NCBI GenBank assembly: GCA_937942165.1 | Contig: CALDFW010000100.1 | Span: 1 to 35,188, forward strand | Source: an uncultured bacterium | GTDB taxonomy: Bacteria; Latescibacterota; UBA2968; UBA8231 | Reading direction: 5' to 3' | Length of the DNA stretch: 35,188 nt | Shown: in pieces, positions 23,086 to 31,846 of the stretch | Numbering within the stretch: position 1 is the stretch's first letter | Layout of the letters: each line of letters begins with the position of its first letter | Translations under genes and position numbers: made by a program | Notes under the pieces: model-generated | What the model was told of the DNA's origin: nothing | What the model saw: only the letters and a program-made list of their open reading frames with translations | Database searches by the model: none

Positions 23086-24162
23086 ATGGATATACCAGAA
23101 AATGACCTAGACCTACTGCACACCCTGCTACAAATCCCCTGCCCATCGGGTCGGGAAGAGCGCATGGCTACTTTTGTCGGCGAGTCCATTGAGGCGCTAG
23201 GATTTCCAGCCCACAGCGACGCGCAGGGCAACGTGTGGACGCTCGTTAACGGCAGCGATAAAGCGGCCGGTGCCGTCGCCATGGCTAGCCATATGGACGA
23301 GATCGCCATGGTCGTACACGCCATCGAAGACGACGGCACGCTGCGCGTTCAGCGCAGCGGGGGCTTGCACCCTTGGAAGCTGGGCGAAGGACCCGTTGTC
23401 CTAGTGGGCGACGGGGAGAGTTTAGTACCTGCCCACCTCAGCTTTGGCTCCGGCCACACCAACGACCCGGAGGATCCCATCGCCCAGTTTGCCAGCGGCG
23501 CACGCGGCATCCAGTGGTCACACTGCCGCGTACTAACCGGACTTACACCCGACCAACTGCGCGCACGCGGCGTCCGCATCGGCACATGTGCCGTGCCCGA
23601 CAGCGCCGTTCGCGGTCCACACGTCTTTGGACCCAAAGAAGACCCGCTTGTCTCGGCGTGGATTCTCGACAACCGGGGCGGCACGCTAACCCTACTGCGC
23701 CTGTTAGAAAAGATCCAACGCAGCGGTTTGCAGCCTCAAAGAACTCTCTATTTATGCTTCATGGTTCAGGAAGAGGGGGGATTACTCGGTGCAAAAGGCT
23801 GGGCCCATAGGAATCCAGTCGAAACCTTTATTGCAGTGGATTCCTCTCCTATGCCGCGCGGCTCGCAGCTGGCCTTAGACGGCCGTCCCGCCACGTGGTC
23901 CAAGGATTCAGGAGCTCATTTTCACCAAGGTCTCATCGGCGAACTGGCGCGCGCAACGCAGCGTGCTGGCAGCGAGTTGCAGTATGCCGTCTATGGCGCA
24001 GCCGCCTCCGATGCTACGGGCGTTCTCCAGTCGGGCTTGGCGCCGCGCGCGGCCACTATTGGGTATCCACGCGCCAACTCACACGGCTATGAAGTATGTC
24101 GCCTAAGCGTGTTCCAGCACTTGGTTAATACCCTCTTCACCTACGTAGAAGACCTCGCTTGA
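23086..24162 (+). CDS. M42 family metallopeptidase (glutamyl aminopeptidase type)
   Basis: The 358-residue product is a cytosolic dinuclear zinc aminopeptidase. It opens with LHTLLQIPCPSGREER, then ASHMDEIAMVV (first metal His and Asp). LVSAWILDNRGG holds the bridging Asp, VQEEGGLLGAKG the general-base Glu and a metal Glu, and FIAVDSSPMP another metal Asp. The last His is in ANSHGYEVCRLS. Family members often form tetrahedral dodecamers that trim peptides. ATG 23086 is preferred over the track's TTG 23056 because the family begins close to this point, though its ribosome site is weak. The stop overlaps the murD-like start. Confidence 0.88.
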   Translation: MDIPENDLDLLHTLLQIPCPSGREERMATFVGESIEALGFPAHSDAQGNVWTLVNGSDKAAGAVAMASHMDEIAMVVHAIEDDGTLRVQRSGGLHPWKLGEGPVVLVGDGESLVPAHLSFGSGHTNDPEDPIAQFASGARGIQWSHCRVLTGLTPDQLRARGVRIGTCAVPDSAVRGPHVFGPKEDPLVSAWILDNRGGTLTLLRLLEKIQRSGLQPQRTLYLCFMVQEEGGLLGAKGWAHRNPVETFIAVDSSPMPRGSQLALDGRPATWSKDSGAHFHQGLIGELARATQRAGSELQYAVYGAAASDATGVLQSGLAPRAATIGYPRANSHGYEVCRLSVFQHLVNTLFTYVEDLA

Positions 24163-25526
24163 CACTCGACACATTAACGGGTCAACGCGTAGCGCTTGTC
24201 GGATTTGGCGTAGAGAACCGGGCGCTGGGTCAACTGCTCCGCGCACGCGACATATCTTTCGCCGTTTGCGATGCGCGTCCAGCCGACAGCGGCTTAAAGA
24301 GCAGCTGGCCGTCTGTTGTCGCTTGGCATACGGGTCCCTCCTACTTGGACGAACTCACTTCGTATGACGTGCTCGTTCGCACACCGGGCATCAGCCCTCT
24401 CCACCCGCGCCTTCAGCAAGCCGCGGCGCGCGGCGTGCGCATTACAACCCAAATGCAGCTCTTTTTTGCGACCTGCCCATGCCCAGTTATCGGCGTAACT
24501 GGAACCAAGGGCAAGGGAACGACGACGATGCTTTTAGCCGCTCTCCTAGAAGCGGGTCAATCTCGTCGCATCCACGTCGGAGGCAATATGGGGGAACCGC
24601 CCATTGCCCTCCTCGATTCCATCCACAGCGCAGATCTCGCACTCTTAGAAATGTCGAGTTTTCAACTACAGGACCTACCGTACAGTCCGCAGACCGCACT
24701 TGTGCTTTCCGTCACCCAGGACCATCTCGACTACCACGTAACTCGAGAGGAATACGTCGCTGCAAAGCGCAATATAGTCGCCCATCAGCACCCTGAAGAC
24801 CTGCTCATTTCGAACGCCGACTGCCCTACAGCACAGACGTTTAAGGACTATTCTCCGGCACAGCACTGGTCTTTCAGCACAAAGAGCGCCGTAGAAGCGG
24901 GCGCGTGGAGCACGGACCAGCGTATATGGATGCGGCTACCGGATGCGCCTCCGATTGAGATCTGCGATAGAGCACATCTATCTCTACCCGGCACACACAA
25001 CCTCGAGAATGCCTGTGCAGCGGTTGCCGCTGCCGCTGCATTCGGCGTCAAACCGGCTTCCATTGCTCAAACCCTTTCCGATTTTCGCGGTCTTCCGCAC
25101 AGGCTCCAGCACGTGGGGCAACAGGCCGAAATAGACTATTACAACGATTCGCTGGCAACGACGCCCGACGCGACCATCGCAGCGGTGCGTGCATTAGAAC
25201 AGCCGATAATTCTTATCGCAGGAGGCGCCAGCAAAAAAGCCGACTTTGCCCATCTAGCGCAGGTCATAACCCGCACCTCCGTGCATGGCGTGCTGCTGCT
25301 AGGTGAAGAGGGACCGCGCATAGGTGAAGCACTAACAGCCTCAAACTACGCAGGGCGGCGTCACCTGTGCGCGAGTATGGAAGAAGCCGTGGCAGAAGCC
25401 GTGGAGTGGGCACGCGCCGGAGATGCTATTTTGCTGTCTCCAGCCTGCGCAAGCTTTGGTATGTTTAGCGACTACAAAGAGCGAGGCGAATGCTTTAAAA
25501 GGGCCTGCGGCCTAGCCGAATCATAG
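24159..25526 (+). CDS. murD: UDP-N-acetylmuramoyl-L-alanine--D-glutamate ligase
   Basis: This Mur ligase adds D-Glu to UDP-MurNAc-L-Ala with ATP in the cytoplasm. The three-domain order is visible in 455 residues: an N-terminal Rossmann-like UDP-binding domain (VALVGFGVENRALGQLL, VRTPGISP), the ATP domain with P-loop GVTGTKGKGTTT (about 112-123), SFQLQD and TQDHLDYHVTREEY, and a C-terminal domain led by YYNDSLATTPDATIAA. MurD usually has YNDSKATN at that last point, so this is the SLATT variant. The TTG start overlaps the M42 stop. The gene stands outside any mur/fts cluster. A specialised or second MurD-like ligase is possible. Confidence 0.85.
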   Translation: MTLDTLTGQRVALVGFGVENRALGQLLRARDISFAVCDARPADSGLKSSWPSVVAWHTGPSYLDELTSYDVLVRTPGISPLHPRLQQAAARGVRITTQMQLFFATCPCPVIGVTGTKGKGTTTMLLAALLEAGQSRRIHVGGNMGEPPIALLDSIHSADLALLEMSSFQLQDLPYSPQTALVLSVTQDHLDYHVTREEYVAAKRNIVAHQHPEDLLISNADCPTAQTFKDYSPAQHWSFSTKSAVEAGAWSTDQRIWMRLPDAPPIEICDRAHLSLPGTHNLENACAAVAAAAAFGVKPASIAQTLSDFRGLPHRLQHVGQQAEIDYYNDSLATTPDATIAAVRALEQPIILIAGGASKKADFAHLAQVITRTSVHGVLLLGEEGPRIGEALTASNYAGRRHLCASMEEAVAEAVEWARAGDAILLSPACASFGMFSDYKERGECFKRACGLAES

Positions 25527-25529
25527 AGA

Positions 25530-26294
25530 TCAGATATTGTAGTGCAAACCGCATTCTTTACTATCGTCTACATTGTCCAACTGATTAAACCAGCGCCAGC
25601 GTCCAGCGCGCTTGTCCTCACCTGGCCGAGTAGGCGTAGCACAGATAATACATCCGAAAGAGGGATAGCCCTGATCGTATAGCGGGTGCGTCGGCACGTC
25701 GTTTTCGCGCACAAAGTCAGTTAGCTCTTCTTCGCTCCAGTCAACCAGCGGATTTAGCTTGACGATTTTTCGCTGCGTACCGTATTCGCCGATCAACTCG
25801 GCTTTTTTTGCCGTGTCTTTTCGGTGCGTAGATTGATCCCAACGCTGGCCTGTAATCCAGCAGTCAACGGTCTTTAACATCTCGTTCCGCGGTTTGGTTT
25901 TACGCACGTCGCAGCAGTGTTCCTGCTTTTCCTTGGAGTCAAAGAATAGATACTCTCCAAAGCGATCTACCATGCGCTGCAGATGCGCAGGCTTGGGCTG
26001 CCACACTTCTATCGCGCATCCATAGCGCTCTTTAACCTGTTCCATGAAATCATATGTTTCAGGATGTAGCCGCAGCGTATCGAAGGTCGCAATGCGCATC
26101 TCTAAGCCCTGCTCGGCGACCATGTGCAGCATCGCCATACCCGTGCGTTGGAAACTCGTAGCTAATACGGCTCGCTGAGCAAATATCTCGTTCGCCCAGC
26201 GCAGCATGCCGACGGCTTCCATCCCTTGCCATGAGACGCTGTTGACGCGCTCTTCAAGCAGTTTATTTTTTTCTTTTAAATCTTCTCTTTCCAA
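25530..26294 (-). CDS. cysH: Phosphoadenylyl/adenylyl-sulfate reductase
   Basis: The 254-residue enzyme reduces activated sulfate to sulfite in assimilatory sulfur metabolism. ATSFQRTGMAMLHM is the PP-loop-type nucleotide site. Cys127-Cys128 (EHCCDVRKTKP) with Cys215 and Cys218 (FGCIICATPTRPGEDKRAGRWRW) form the [4Fe-4S] pattern of APS-type reductases. The C-terminal KECGLHY has the catalytic cysteine that attacks the sulfonucleotide. This cluster pattern favours APS over PAPS as substrate. The TTG start gives a short polar N-terminal extension; ATG 26222 is an alternative. It ends three bases from the murD stop, tail to tail, with no terminator between. Confidence 0.92.
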   Translation of the reverse strand: MEREDLKEKNKLLEERVNSVSWQGMEAVGMLRWANEIFAQRAVLATSFQRTGMAMLHMVAEQGLEMRIATFDTLRLHPETYDFMEQVKERYGCAIEVWQPKPAHLQRMVDRFGEYLFFDSKEKQEHCCDVRKTKPRNEMLKTVDCWITGQRWDQSTHRKDTAKKAELIGEYGTQRKIVKLNPLVDWSEEELTDFVRENDVPTHPLYDQGYPSFGCIICATPTRPGEDKRAGRWRWFNQLDNVDDSKECGLHYNI

Positions 26295-26400
26295 TTTTTT
26301 TCCCGAGATTATAATCGCACATAATGCGCCTCATGAACGCATACCACAACACAGCTTAAAACCAGAGTTATAATATAGGCGCAGCGACTTCCTTGCAAAG
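26295..26400. promoter_or_regulatory. Divergent promoter region, cysH / DCC-ABC unit
   Basis: A perfect TATAAT at 26369-26374 (+) lies 27 bases before the DCC start, without a good -35. The self-complementary GATTATAATC near 26307-26316 offers a minus-strand -10 close to cysH. These are candidates only. Confidence 0.4.
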
Positions 26401-26775
26401 ATGCATCCAATGACATCACCAACGGCAGTGTACGTATTGTTCTGGGACGGAGAGTGCGCGTTTTGCATGCGCTGTGTCGATTGGGCACTAGCCAGAGGGG
26501 GGTGTGCCCTGCGGGCCATACCCTATCAAGAGGCAACAGACCCACCTATGAACAGCGATTTACAGCGCGCCTGCCGCAGCGCCGTGCACTTGTCCCACCC
26601 CAGCGGAAAAATGGAGCGTGCGGGGCGAGCCTGCCTGACCGTTCTATCCCTCATGGGATACAGGCGTATATCTAGCCTTCTGCGCTCTTGGCCCCTCGTC
26701 TGGTTTGTAGAATTCAGCTACTGGCTGGTTGCCCGCAATCGTTCGTTTTTTTCTAATTTCTTGTTTCGCTCCTGA
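26401..26775 (+). CDS. DCC-family (DUF393) thiol-disulfide oxidoreductase-like protein
   Basis: The 124-residue protein has the family's opening VLFWDGECAFCMRCVDWAL, with Asp-Gly and a CxxC pair (plus a further Cys) in a thioredoxin-like position. Its C-terminal part is hydrophobic and aromatic (LRSWPLVWFVEFSYWLVARN), so it probably touches the membrane. DCC proteins are predicted redox proteins without a settled substrate. The gene lies 53 bases upstream of the paired ABC exporters in the same direction and could be co-transcribed. The first ATG (26401) has a weak ribosome site; ATG 26410 is an alternative. Confidence 0.78.
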   Translation: MHPMTSPTAVYVLFWDGECAFCMRCVDWALARGGCALRAIPYQEATDPPMNSDLQRACRSAVHLSHPSGKMERAGRACLTVLSLMGYRRISSLLRSWPLVWFVEFSYWLVARNRSFFSNFLFRS

Positions 26776-26828
26776 GTATCGTCCACAGTGAATAGCGACC
26801 CCACGTTGCCACGACTACGCATATAGCA

Positions 26829-29060
26829 ATGACCACAGAACGACTAATAGAAAAGGCCTCTGTGCGCGTACGAGAGGCCATTGCAGCCGAATTGGGGTCA
26901 GATCTTCTCCTGTGCGCCTATGCAGATATCAATGAGCAAGGACGTTTCGCACGCGAGTGGATTGCACTTACCGACGAGCGCATATTGCTCCTCAACGAAG
27001 CGACGCTCCAGACTGAATCCGTGCTCGTATCGGACATACGCGACAGCTATACGGAACCGCTGGTTGGTGGGGGCCGCCTGGTCATACAACAAAAGTGCGC
27101 AGCCGCCCTCAAACTCTACTACAGCAGTTCTCGAGCGGCGGTATTTTCCGAGGTCGCACGTGCCCTAGAGCAGCTGCCGGCAGGCGAAGCACTTTCTATC
27201 AACGCCCATCTCGATCGCCTGCGCTGCGACTCCTGTCGGCGCCTATTGCCAGAAAAAAACGGCATTTGCCCTGCGTGTATTAAAAAAGGTGAGACGCTTA
27301 AGCGCATCACGCGCTACTTGCTGCCCTACAAGGCCAAGTCTGCGATGCTGGCGCTTTCATCGGCAGCTATAACGGCCGCCGAACTCGCACCTCCGCTAAT
27401 CACTAAGCGCATCGTCGACGACGTATTAGTTCCATCCGGTGACAGCCCTGCTCCCGTCGATCAGCGGTTGGCCCTCCTTCTCTGGCTCGTGCTTAGCCTG
27501 GTTGGCATCCGCGTAATGAGCTGGGGCGCCGAGTGGATACATGGCTGGATCATGTCCTGGATTGGTGCACAGGTTACGTCGGATATCCGCTCTCAGCTGT
27601 ACCGGCGCCTGGAGATGCTCTCTCTGCAGTTCTACGACAAGCGCAAAGTTGGTGCGCTCATATCGCGCGCTACCCGCGACGCCGGTATGTTGCAAGAATT
27701 CCTAGTCGACGGATTGCCCTACTTAATCATCAACGGCCTAATGGTTCTTGGAATCTTTGGCTTCCTACTGTGGATGAGCCCGAGTTTGAGTCTGTATATA
27801 ATGCTCCCCGTACCCATACTCATGGTTTGGGGCATCGTGTTCTGGAAGCGTATGCGCGGCTACTTTAACCAGTGGGGGCAAGTCTGGTCCAACCTAACAG
27901 ACCACACGGTCGAAACGCTGACGGGCATCCGCGTAGTCAAAGCATTTGCCCAAGAAAAGCGCGAAATGGCAACCTTCGCCAGACACAACCACCGCGTTCG
28001 GGAGGTCGCCGTTAGGACGGCGATCAATAGAGGCGTTTTCTTTGCTACGATTACGTTTCTCACGGGGCTTGGCATGCTAATGGTCTGGTTTTTTGGTGGC
28101 CAGCAGGTTTTGGCAGACGAGATAACGCTGGGCACCCTCTTGGCCTTTTACTCCTACATGTGGCTGTTCTACGGACCGTTGGAGTGGTTTGGACAGGTCA
28201 ATGATTGGATGACACGGGCCTTTGCTGGAGCCGAACGCATCTTTGAAATTATCGATACGGATCCCGAAGCCTACGAGAATCCGCACGCCCTACGCATGCC
28301 GAAAATGCAAGGAGGCATATCCTTTCACGGGGTGCGCTTCGGCTACGACAAGAGCAAACCCGTTCTCAACGGAATTGACTTGGATCTCAAACCCGGTGAG
28401 ATGGTGGGCCTCGTCGGCAGATCGGGCGTAGGGAAAACGACTACGGTCAACCTTATCGCTCGCTTTTACGACCCAGATTACGGTTCGATATCCATAGACG
28501 GAACCGACATACGACAAATCGACCTGCGCGATCTACGTTCACAGATCGGCATCGTTCTGCAGGAACCCGTGCTCTTTTCCGGAACAATTGCCGAAAACAT
28601 CGGCTACGGAAAACCGGGCGCGACGTTCGGCGAAATCATGCGTGCGGCCCGAACAGCCAACGCACATAACTTCATTATTAACAAGGTCGACGGATACGAG
28701 ACGCAGGTAGGCGAAAAGGGAGCGGGGCTATCCGGCGGAGAGCGCCAGCGCGTATCTATTGCTCGCGCCATTCTGCACGACCCACGCATCCTCATCCTAG
28801 ACGAGGCGACCGCTTCGGTCGACGTACAAACGGAGAAGCAAATTCAGGAAGCGATGGGCCATCTGTCCAGAGGCCGTACGACCATATCCATTGCCCACCG
28901 CCTTTCCACTCTCCGCGACGCCGATCGCCTCATCGTCTTGGATGAGGGCCGCATAGTCGAACAGGGTAGCCATGCGGAACTGATGGAAAAACGCGGCGTA
29001 TTCTACGATCTCGTTCAGTTACAGCAGGCCGTCGCTCAAATTATTGCCATAAAAGAATGA
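26829..29060 (+). CDS. ABC exporter half-transporter with N-terminal PH-like domain and zinc ribbon (first of pair)
   Basis: The 743-residue protein has an unusual front end. Residues about 1-120 look like a small PH-like beta-barrel (WIALTDERILLLNE, LVIQQK, ALKLYYSSSR). A four-cysteine zinc ribbon follows: CDSC at 133-136 and CPAC at 147-150. Then comes a standard type IV exporter: six membrane segments (about 165-460) and a nucleotide-binding domain with GRSGVGKTT (Walker A, about 528), LQEPVLF (Q-loop), LSGGERQRVSIARAIL (signature, about 634), LILDEATASVD (Walker B with catalytic Glu) and AHRLSTL (His switch). The stop overlaps the second ABC gene (ATGA). The pair with DUF1854 is sometimes annotated as a cyanophycin-associated transporter. 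No cyanophycin gene is present here. Confidence 0.88.
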   Translation: MTTERLIEKASVRVREAIAAELGSDLLLCAYADINEQGRFAREWIALTDERILLLNEATLQTESVLVSDIRDSYTEPLVGGGRLVIQQKCAAALKLYYSSSRAAVFSEVARALEQLPAGEALSINAHLDRLRCDSCRRLLPEKNGICPACIKKGETLKRITRYLLPYKAKSAMLALSSAAITAAELAPPLITKRIVDDVLVPSGDSPAPVDQRLALLLWLVLSLVGIRVMSWGAEWIHGWIMSWIGAQVTSDIRSQLYRRLEMLSLQFYDKRKVGALISRATRDAGMLQEFLVDGLPYLIINGLMVLGIFGFLLWMSPSLSLYIMLPVPILMVWGIVFWKRMRGYFNQWGQVWSNLTDHTVETLTGIRVVKAFAQEKREMATFARHNHRVREVAVRTAINRGVFFATITFLTGLGMLMVWFFGGQQVLADEITLGTLLAFYSYMWLFYGPLEWFGQVNDWMTRAFAGAERIFEIIDTDPEAYENPHALRMPKMQGGISFHGVRFGYDKSKPVLNGIDLDLKPGEMVGLVGRSGVGKTTTVNLIARFYDPDYGSISIDGTDIRQIDLRDLRSQIGIVLQEPVLFSGTIAENIGYGKPGATFGEIMRAARTANAHNFIINKVDGYETQVGEKGAGLSGGERQRVSIARAILHDPRILILDEATASVDVQTEKQIQEAMGHLSRGRTTISIAHRLSTLRDADRLIVLDEGRIVEQGSHAELMEKRGVFYDLVQLQQAVAQIIAIKE

Positions 29061-31267
29061 CACTATCCGCTTTCATAGAAGATGTGCCGAGCGGAATCGC
29101 CGGCAAAGTACGGGCTTCCGCTGGCTCCGAAGAGCAGGTGCTAATACAGGTGGCCACCGACATGGCTGGGCGCGCGTCCTTTGGCAAGCGCTTCTTGGTC
29201 GTAACCGATCAACGCCTCCTAGTACTCGACTCTGCAACGGATGATGTCGATATACCGCTAACGCAGATAGAGCGAGTGCGATCAGACGCCCTGATCGGCG
29301 GCGGATGTTTGGAAGTCGAACTCCGAGACGGCGCGCCGGTACGCGTATACTACTCCAACTCGCTAACGCCCAAATTTGCCGAGGTTGCTGAGGGCATCGG
29401 ACTCCTAATCCAAGGCGAAGATCCCAACCTACCGCTTGAGCTCGATCGCACGCACTGCGCCCAGTGTAGCCGGTTGCTGCCCGAGAAAGGCGGTATATGC
29501 CCGGGATGCATAAGAAAGAGAGACACTCTCAAGCGGCTGCTGAGCTATATGACACCTTACAAGGCGCGCGCCCTACTCCTTGTCGGTCTCACGCTCGTTA
29601 CGGCGCTAATAGAGCTCGTCCCACCCTATATCGCCAAGCACATCATAGACGACGTTCTTACAGAGAACGGTGATCTCGGCCTCCTCTATTTATACGTCGG
29701 TCTCCTATTCGGGTTAGCCGTTATCCGGTGGATCGGCAACGTAGTGCGAAGATGGCTTAATACGTGGGTAGGATTCCGGGCCATGGCCGACCTACGCGCC
29801 GATCTATTTCGTTCTATGCAATTTCTCCCACTGCGTTTTTACGACAAGCGCAAAGTCGGTTCTCTGATATCGCGAATGAACAACGACTCCGATCAGGTTG
29901 AGGGCTACCTGATCTTTGACGCGCCTTTTGTGCTATCTAATGCAACCATGATTGTCGGAATTCTCGCCCTGCTCTTCTATATGAATTGGCAGTTAACGCT
30001 CTACGTGCTCTTACCCGTACCGCCCATTCTCATAGGCTCCAGCCTTATATGGAATCGCTTGCAGGGCTACTGGCGACGCTGGAGCGCACGTTGGGCTCGG
30101 CTATCGACGCACTTAAACGAATCAATCGGCGGTATACGCGTGGTAAAAGCATTCGCCCAAGAAACGCGTGAGGGTGAACGCTTCGATCGACGTAACCATG
30201 CCCTACGCGACGTGAGCGTGAGCGCCGAGCGATCTTGGTTGGTTTTCTTTATGGTTACCAACTTTTTCATGAGCTTTGGCGCATTTTTTGTCTGGTACTT
30301 TGGCGGCGTGCAAATACTCGATGGACAGCTGAAGCTCGGTGAACTCATGGCTTTTATCTCTTACCTATGGATGCTCTACCAACCGCTAAAGTGGTTTGGC
30401 GACTTCTACAGCTTTATGGTGCGTGCCTTTGCCGGAGCCGAACGCATTTTTGAAGTAATCGATGCACGGTCAGAGCCGTTTGAGGATCCCCGCGCAACGC
30501 CTATCCCGCACATACGCGGACACGTTCACTTTAGGGGCGCCGCTTTCGGCTACGACCCGGGAAAAATTGTTTTACGCGACATTGATCTCGAAGTGCAACC
30601 CGGTGAAATGATTGGCCTTGTCGGACGCTCCGGCGTGGGCAAGAGTACGCTGATCAATCTGATCACGCGATTTTATGACACCAGCCGCGGCAGCGTAGAG
30701 ATTGACGGCATAGACATACAATCGCTACGCCTTGAAGACCTCCGTTCGCAAATTGGCTTGGTCGCACAGCAGTCGTTCCTATTCAATGGGACCATAGCTG
30801 AAAATATAGCCTATGGAAAGTCCAATGCGTCTTTCGAAGAAATCCTGCGTGCGGCGCGCGCAGCCAACGCGCACGAGTTCATTATCGGTAAAAACGACGG
30901 CTACGATATGGTCGTGGGAGAGCAGGGAAACAAGCTGTCAGGCGGTGAGAAACAGCGCATCGCAATTGCGCGAGCCATCCTACACGATCCCAAGATTCTC
31001 ATCCTAGACGAGGCTACCTCTTCGCTCGATACGCTCACCGAAAAAAAGATACAAGAAGCCATTACTCGCCTAGTCGCAGGCCGAACGACGTTTGCGATTG
31101 CCCATCGCCTCTCTACGCTGCGCAGCGCAGATCGCCTTGTTGTATTAGAAGCGGGTAAGATCGCCGAAGTAGGGACGCACGAAGAACTGATGGCGCGGGA
31201 AGGCATCTTTTACCAATTGGTGCAAACCCAACAGGCTACATCAGCCGTTATGGCAACGGAGCATTAA
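29057..31267 (+). CDS. ABC exporter half-transporter with N-terminal PH-like domain and zinc ribbon (second of pair)
   Basis: The 736-residue paralogue of the upstream gene has the same layout: a PH-like domain (FLVVTDQRLLVLD, CLEVELRDGAPVRVYYSN), a zinc ribbon with CAQC at 134-137 and CPGC at 148-151, six membrane segments, and an intact nucleotide-binding domain (GRSGVGKST, LSGGEKQRIAIARAIL, LILDEATSSLD, AHRLSTL). Both partners keep the catalytic Glu and His, so both ATP sites of a heterodimer would be active, unlike many heterodimeric exporters with one degenerate site. The ATG overlaps the stop of the first gene, and DUF1854 begins two bases after its TAA. Confidence 0.88.
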   Translation: MTLSAFIEDVPSGIAGKVRASAGSEEQVLIQVATDMAGRASFGKRFLVVTDQRLLVLDSATDDVDIPLTQIERVRSDALIGGGCLEVELRDGAPVRVYYSNSLTPKFAEVAEGIGLLIQGEDPNLPLELDRTHCAQCSRLLPEKGGICPGCIRKRDTLKRLLSYMTPYKARALLLVGLTLVTALIELVPPYIAKHIIDDVLTENGDLGLLYLYVGLLFGLAVIRWIGNVVRRWLNTWVGFRAMADLRADLFRSMQFLPLRFYDKRKVGSLISRMNNDSDQVEGYLIFDAPFVLSNATMIVGILALLFYMNWQLTLYVLLPVPPILIGSSLIWNRLQGYWRRWSARWARLSTHLNESIGGIRVVKAFAQETREGERFDRRNHALRDVSVSAERSWLVFFMVTNFFMSFGAFFVWYFGGVQILDGQLKLGELMAFISYLWMLYQPLKWFGDFYSFMVRAFAGAERIFEVIDARSEPFEDPRATPIPHIRGHVHFRGAAFGYDPGKIVLRDIDLEVQPGEMIGLVGRSGVGKSTLINLITRFYDTSRGSVEIDGIDIQSLRLEDLRSQIGLVAQQSFLFNGTIAENIAYGKSNASFEEILRAARAANAHEFIIGKNDGYDMVVGEQGNKLSGGEKQRIAIARAILHDPKILILDEATSSLDTLTEKKIQEAITRLVAGRTTFAIAHRLSTLRSADRLVVLEAGKIAEVGTHEELMAREGIFYQLVQTQQATSAVMATEH

Positions 31268-31269
31268 CC

Positions 31270-31821
31270 ATGGGTTCAGACAATACGCAGGGCGAAACTA
31301 AAAGCCTAAACGCAATAACACCCATTACCGTCACACATCCGGAGCGGGTCGACATTGACGCGCTCAGGCTATTTCGCGAGCCCGCATGGGTGCTGCGGCT
31401 GACGATAGAAGGCGATCGCTCCTATACGCGCATCAAAATCGTGCGCGCAGCGCCCCTTTCTCACCCAGATCAGTATATCTCCTTTCTCGACGCCAAAGAC
31501 GAAGAGATCTGCATGATCGATAGTATGGATCAGGTAGACGAACCGGCTCGCGCGCTCATAAGAGAAGAACTGGATCGGCGCTATCTGACCGCACTCATAC
31601 GGCACGTCACCTCAATACGCAACGAATTCGGCACTTCGTATTGGGATGTAGAAACCAATCGCGGTCAGCGAGAATTTGTCGTGCAAAACGTGGCCGAAAA
31701 CGCCCAGTGGTTAGGCGACCATCGACTGCTGATCGTCGACGTGGACGGCAACCGCTTTGAAATAGCAGATCTAACGGCCCTAGACAAACGCAGCCAGGCG
31801 GCGGTTGAACAGGTGCTGTAA
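31270..31821 (+). CDS. DUF1854 family protein, ABC-exporter partner
   Basis: The 183-residue soluble protein matches DUF1854: LRLFREPAWVLRLTIEG near the start, YISFLDAKDEEICMIDSMDQV, ALIREELDRRYLTALIRHVTSIRNEFGTSYWDVET, and NRFEIADLTALDKRS. The central ELxRRYLxxxIxxI segment is the family's most conserved part. The biochemical role is not established, but the gene is regularly next to PH/zinc-ribbon ABC exporters, and here it is the third gene of that operon, two bases after the second ABC gene. A regulatory or cargo-docking role is plausible inference only. Confidence 0.85.
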   Translation: MGSDNTQGETKSLNAITPITVTHPERVDIDALRLFREPAWVLRLTIEGDRSYTRIKIVRAAPLSHPDQYISFLDAKDEEICMIDSMDQVDEPARALIREELDRRYLTALIRHVTSIRNEFGTSYWDVETNRGQREFVVQNVAENAQWLGDHRLLIVDVDGNRFEIADLTALDKRSQAAVEQVL

Positions 31822-31846
31822 ATGGGGCAAAGCGCAAATGCCCTGC

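Noticed and set aside
24159-25526. Interpreting the Mur ligase as folylpolyglutamate synthase or cyanophycin synthetase
   Set aside because: The N-terminal UDP-binding domain and TQDHLDYH and NDSxAT blocks match MurD.
26829-31821. Calling the ABC-DUF1854 set a cyanophycin system
   Set aside because: No cyanophycin synthetase or cyanophycinase is present; the neighbouring Mur ligase is MurD-like, not CphA.
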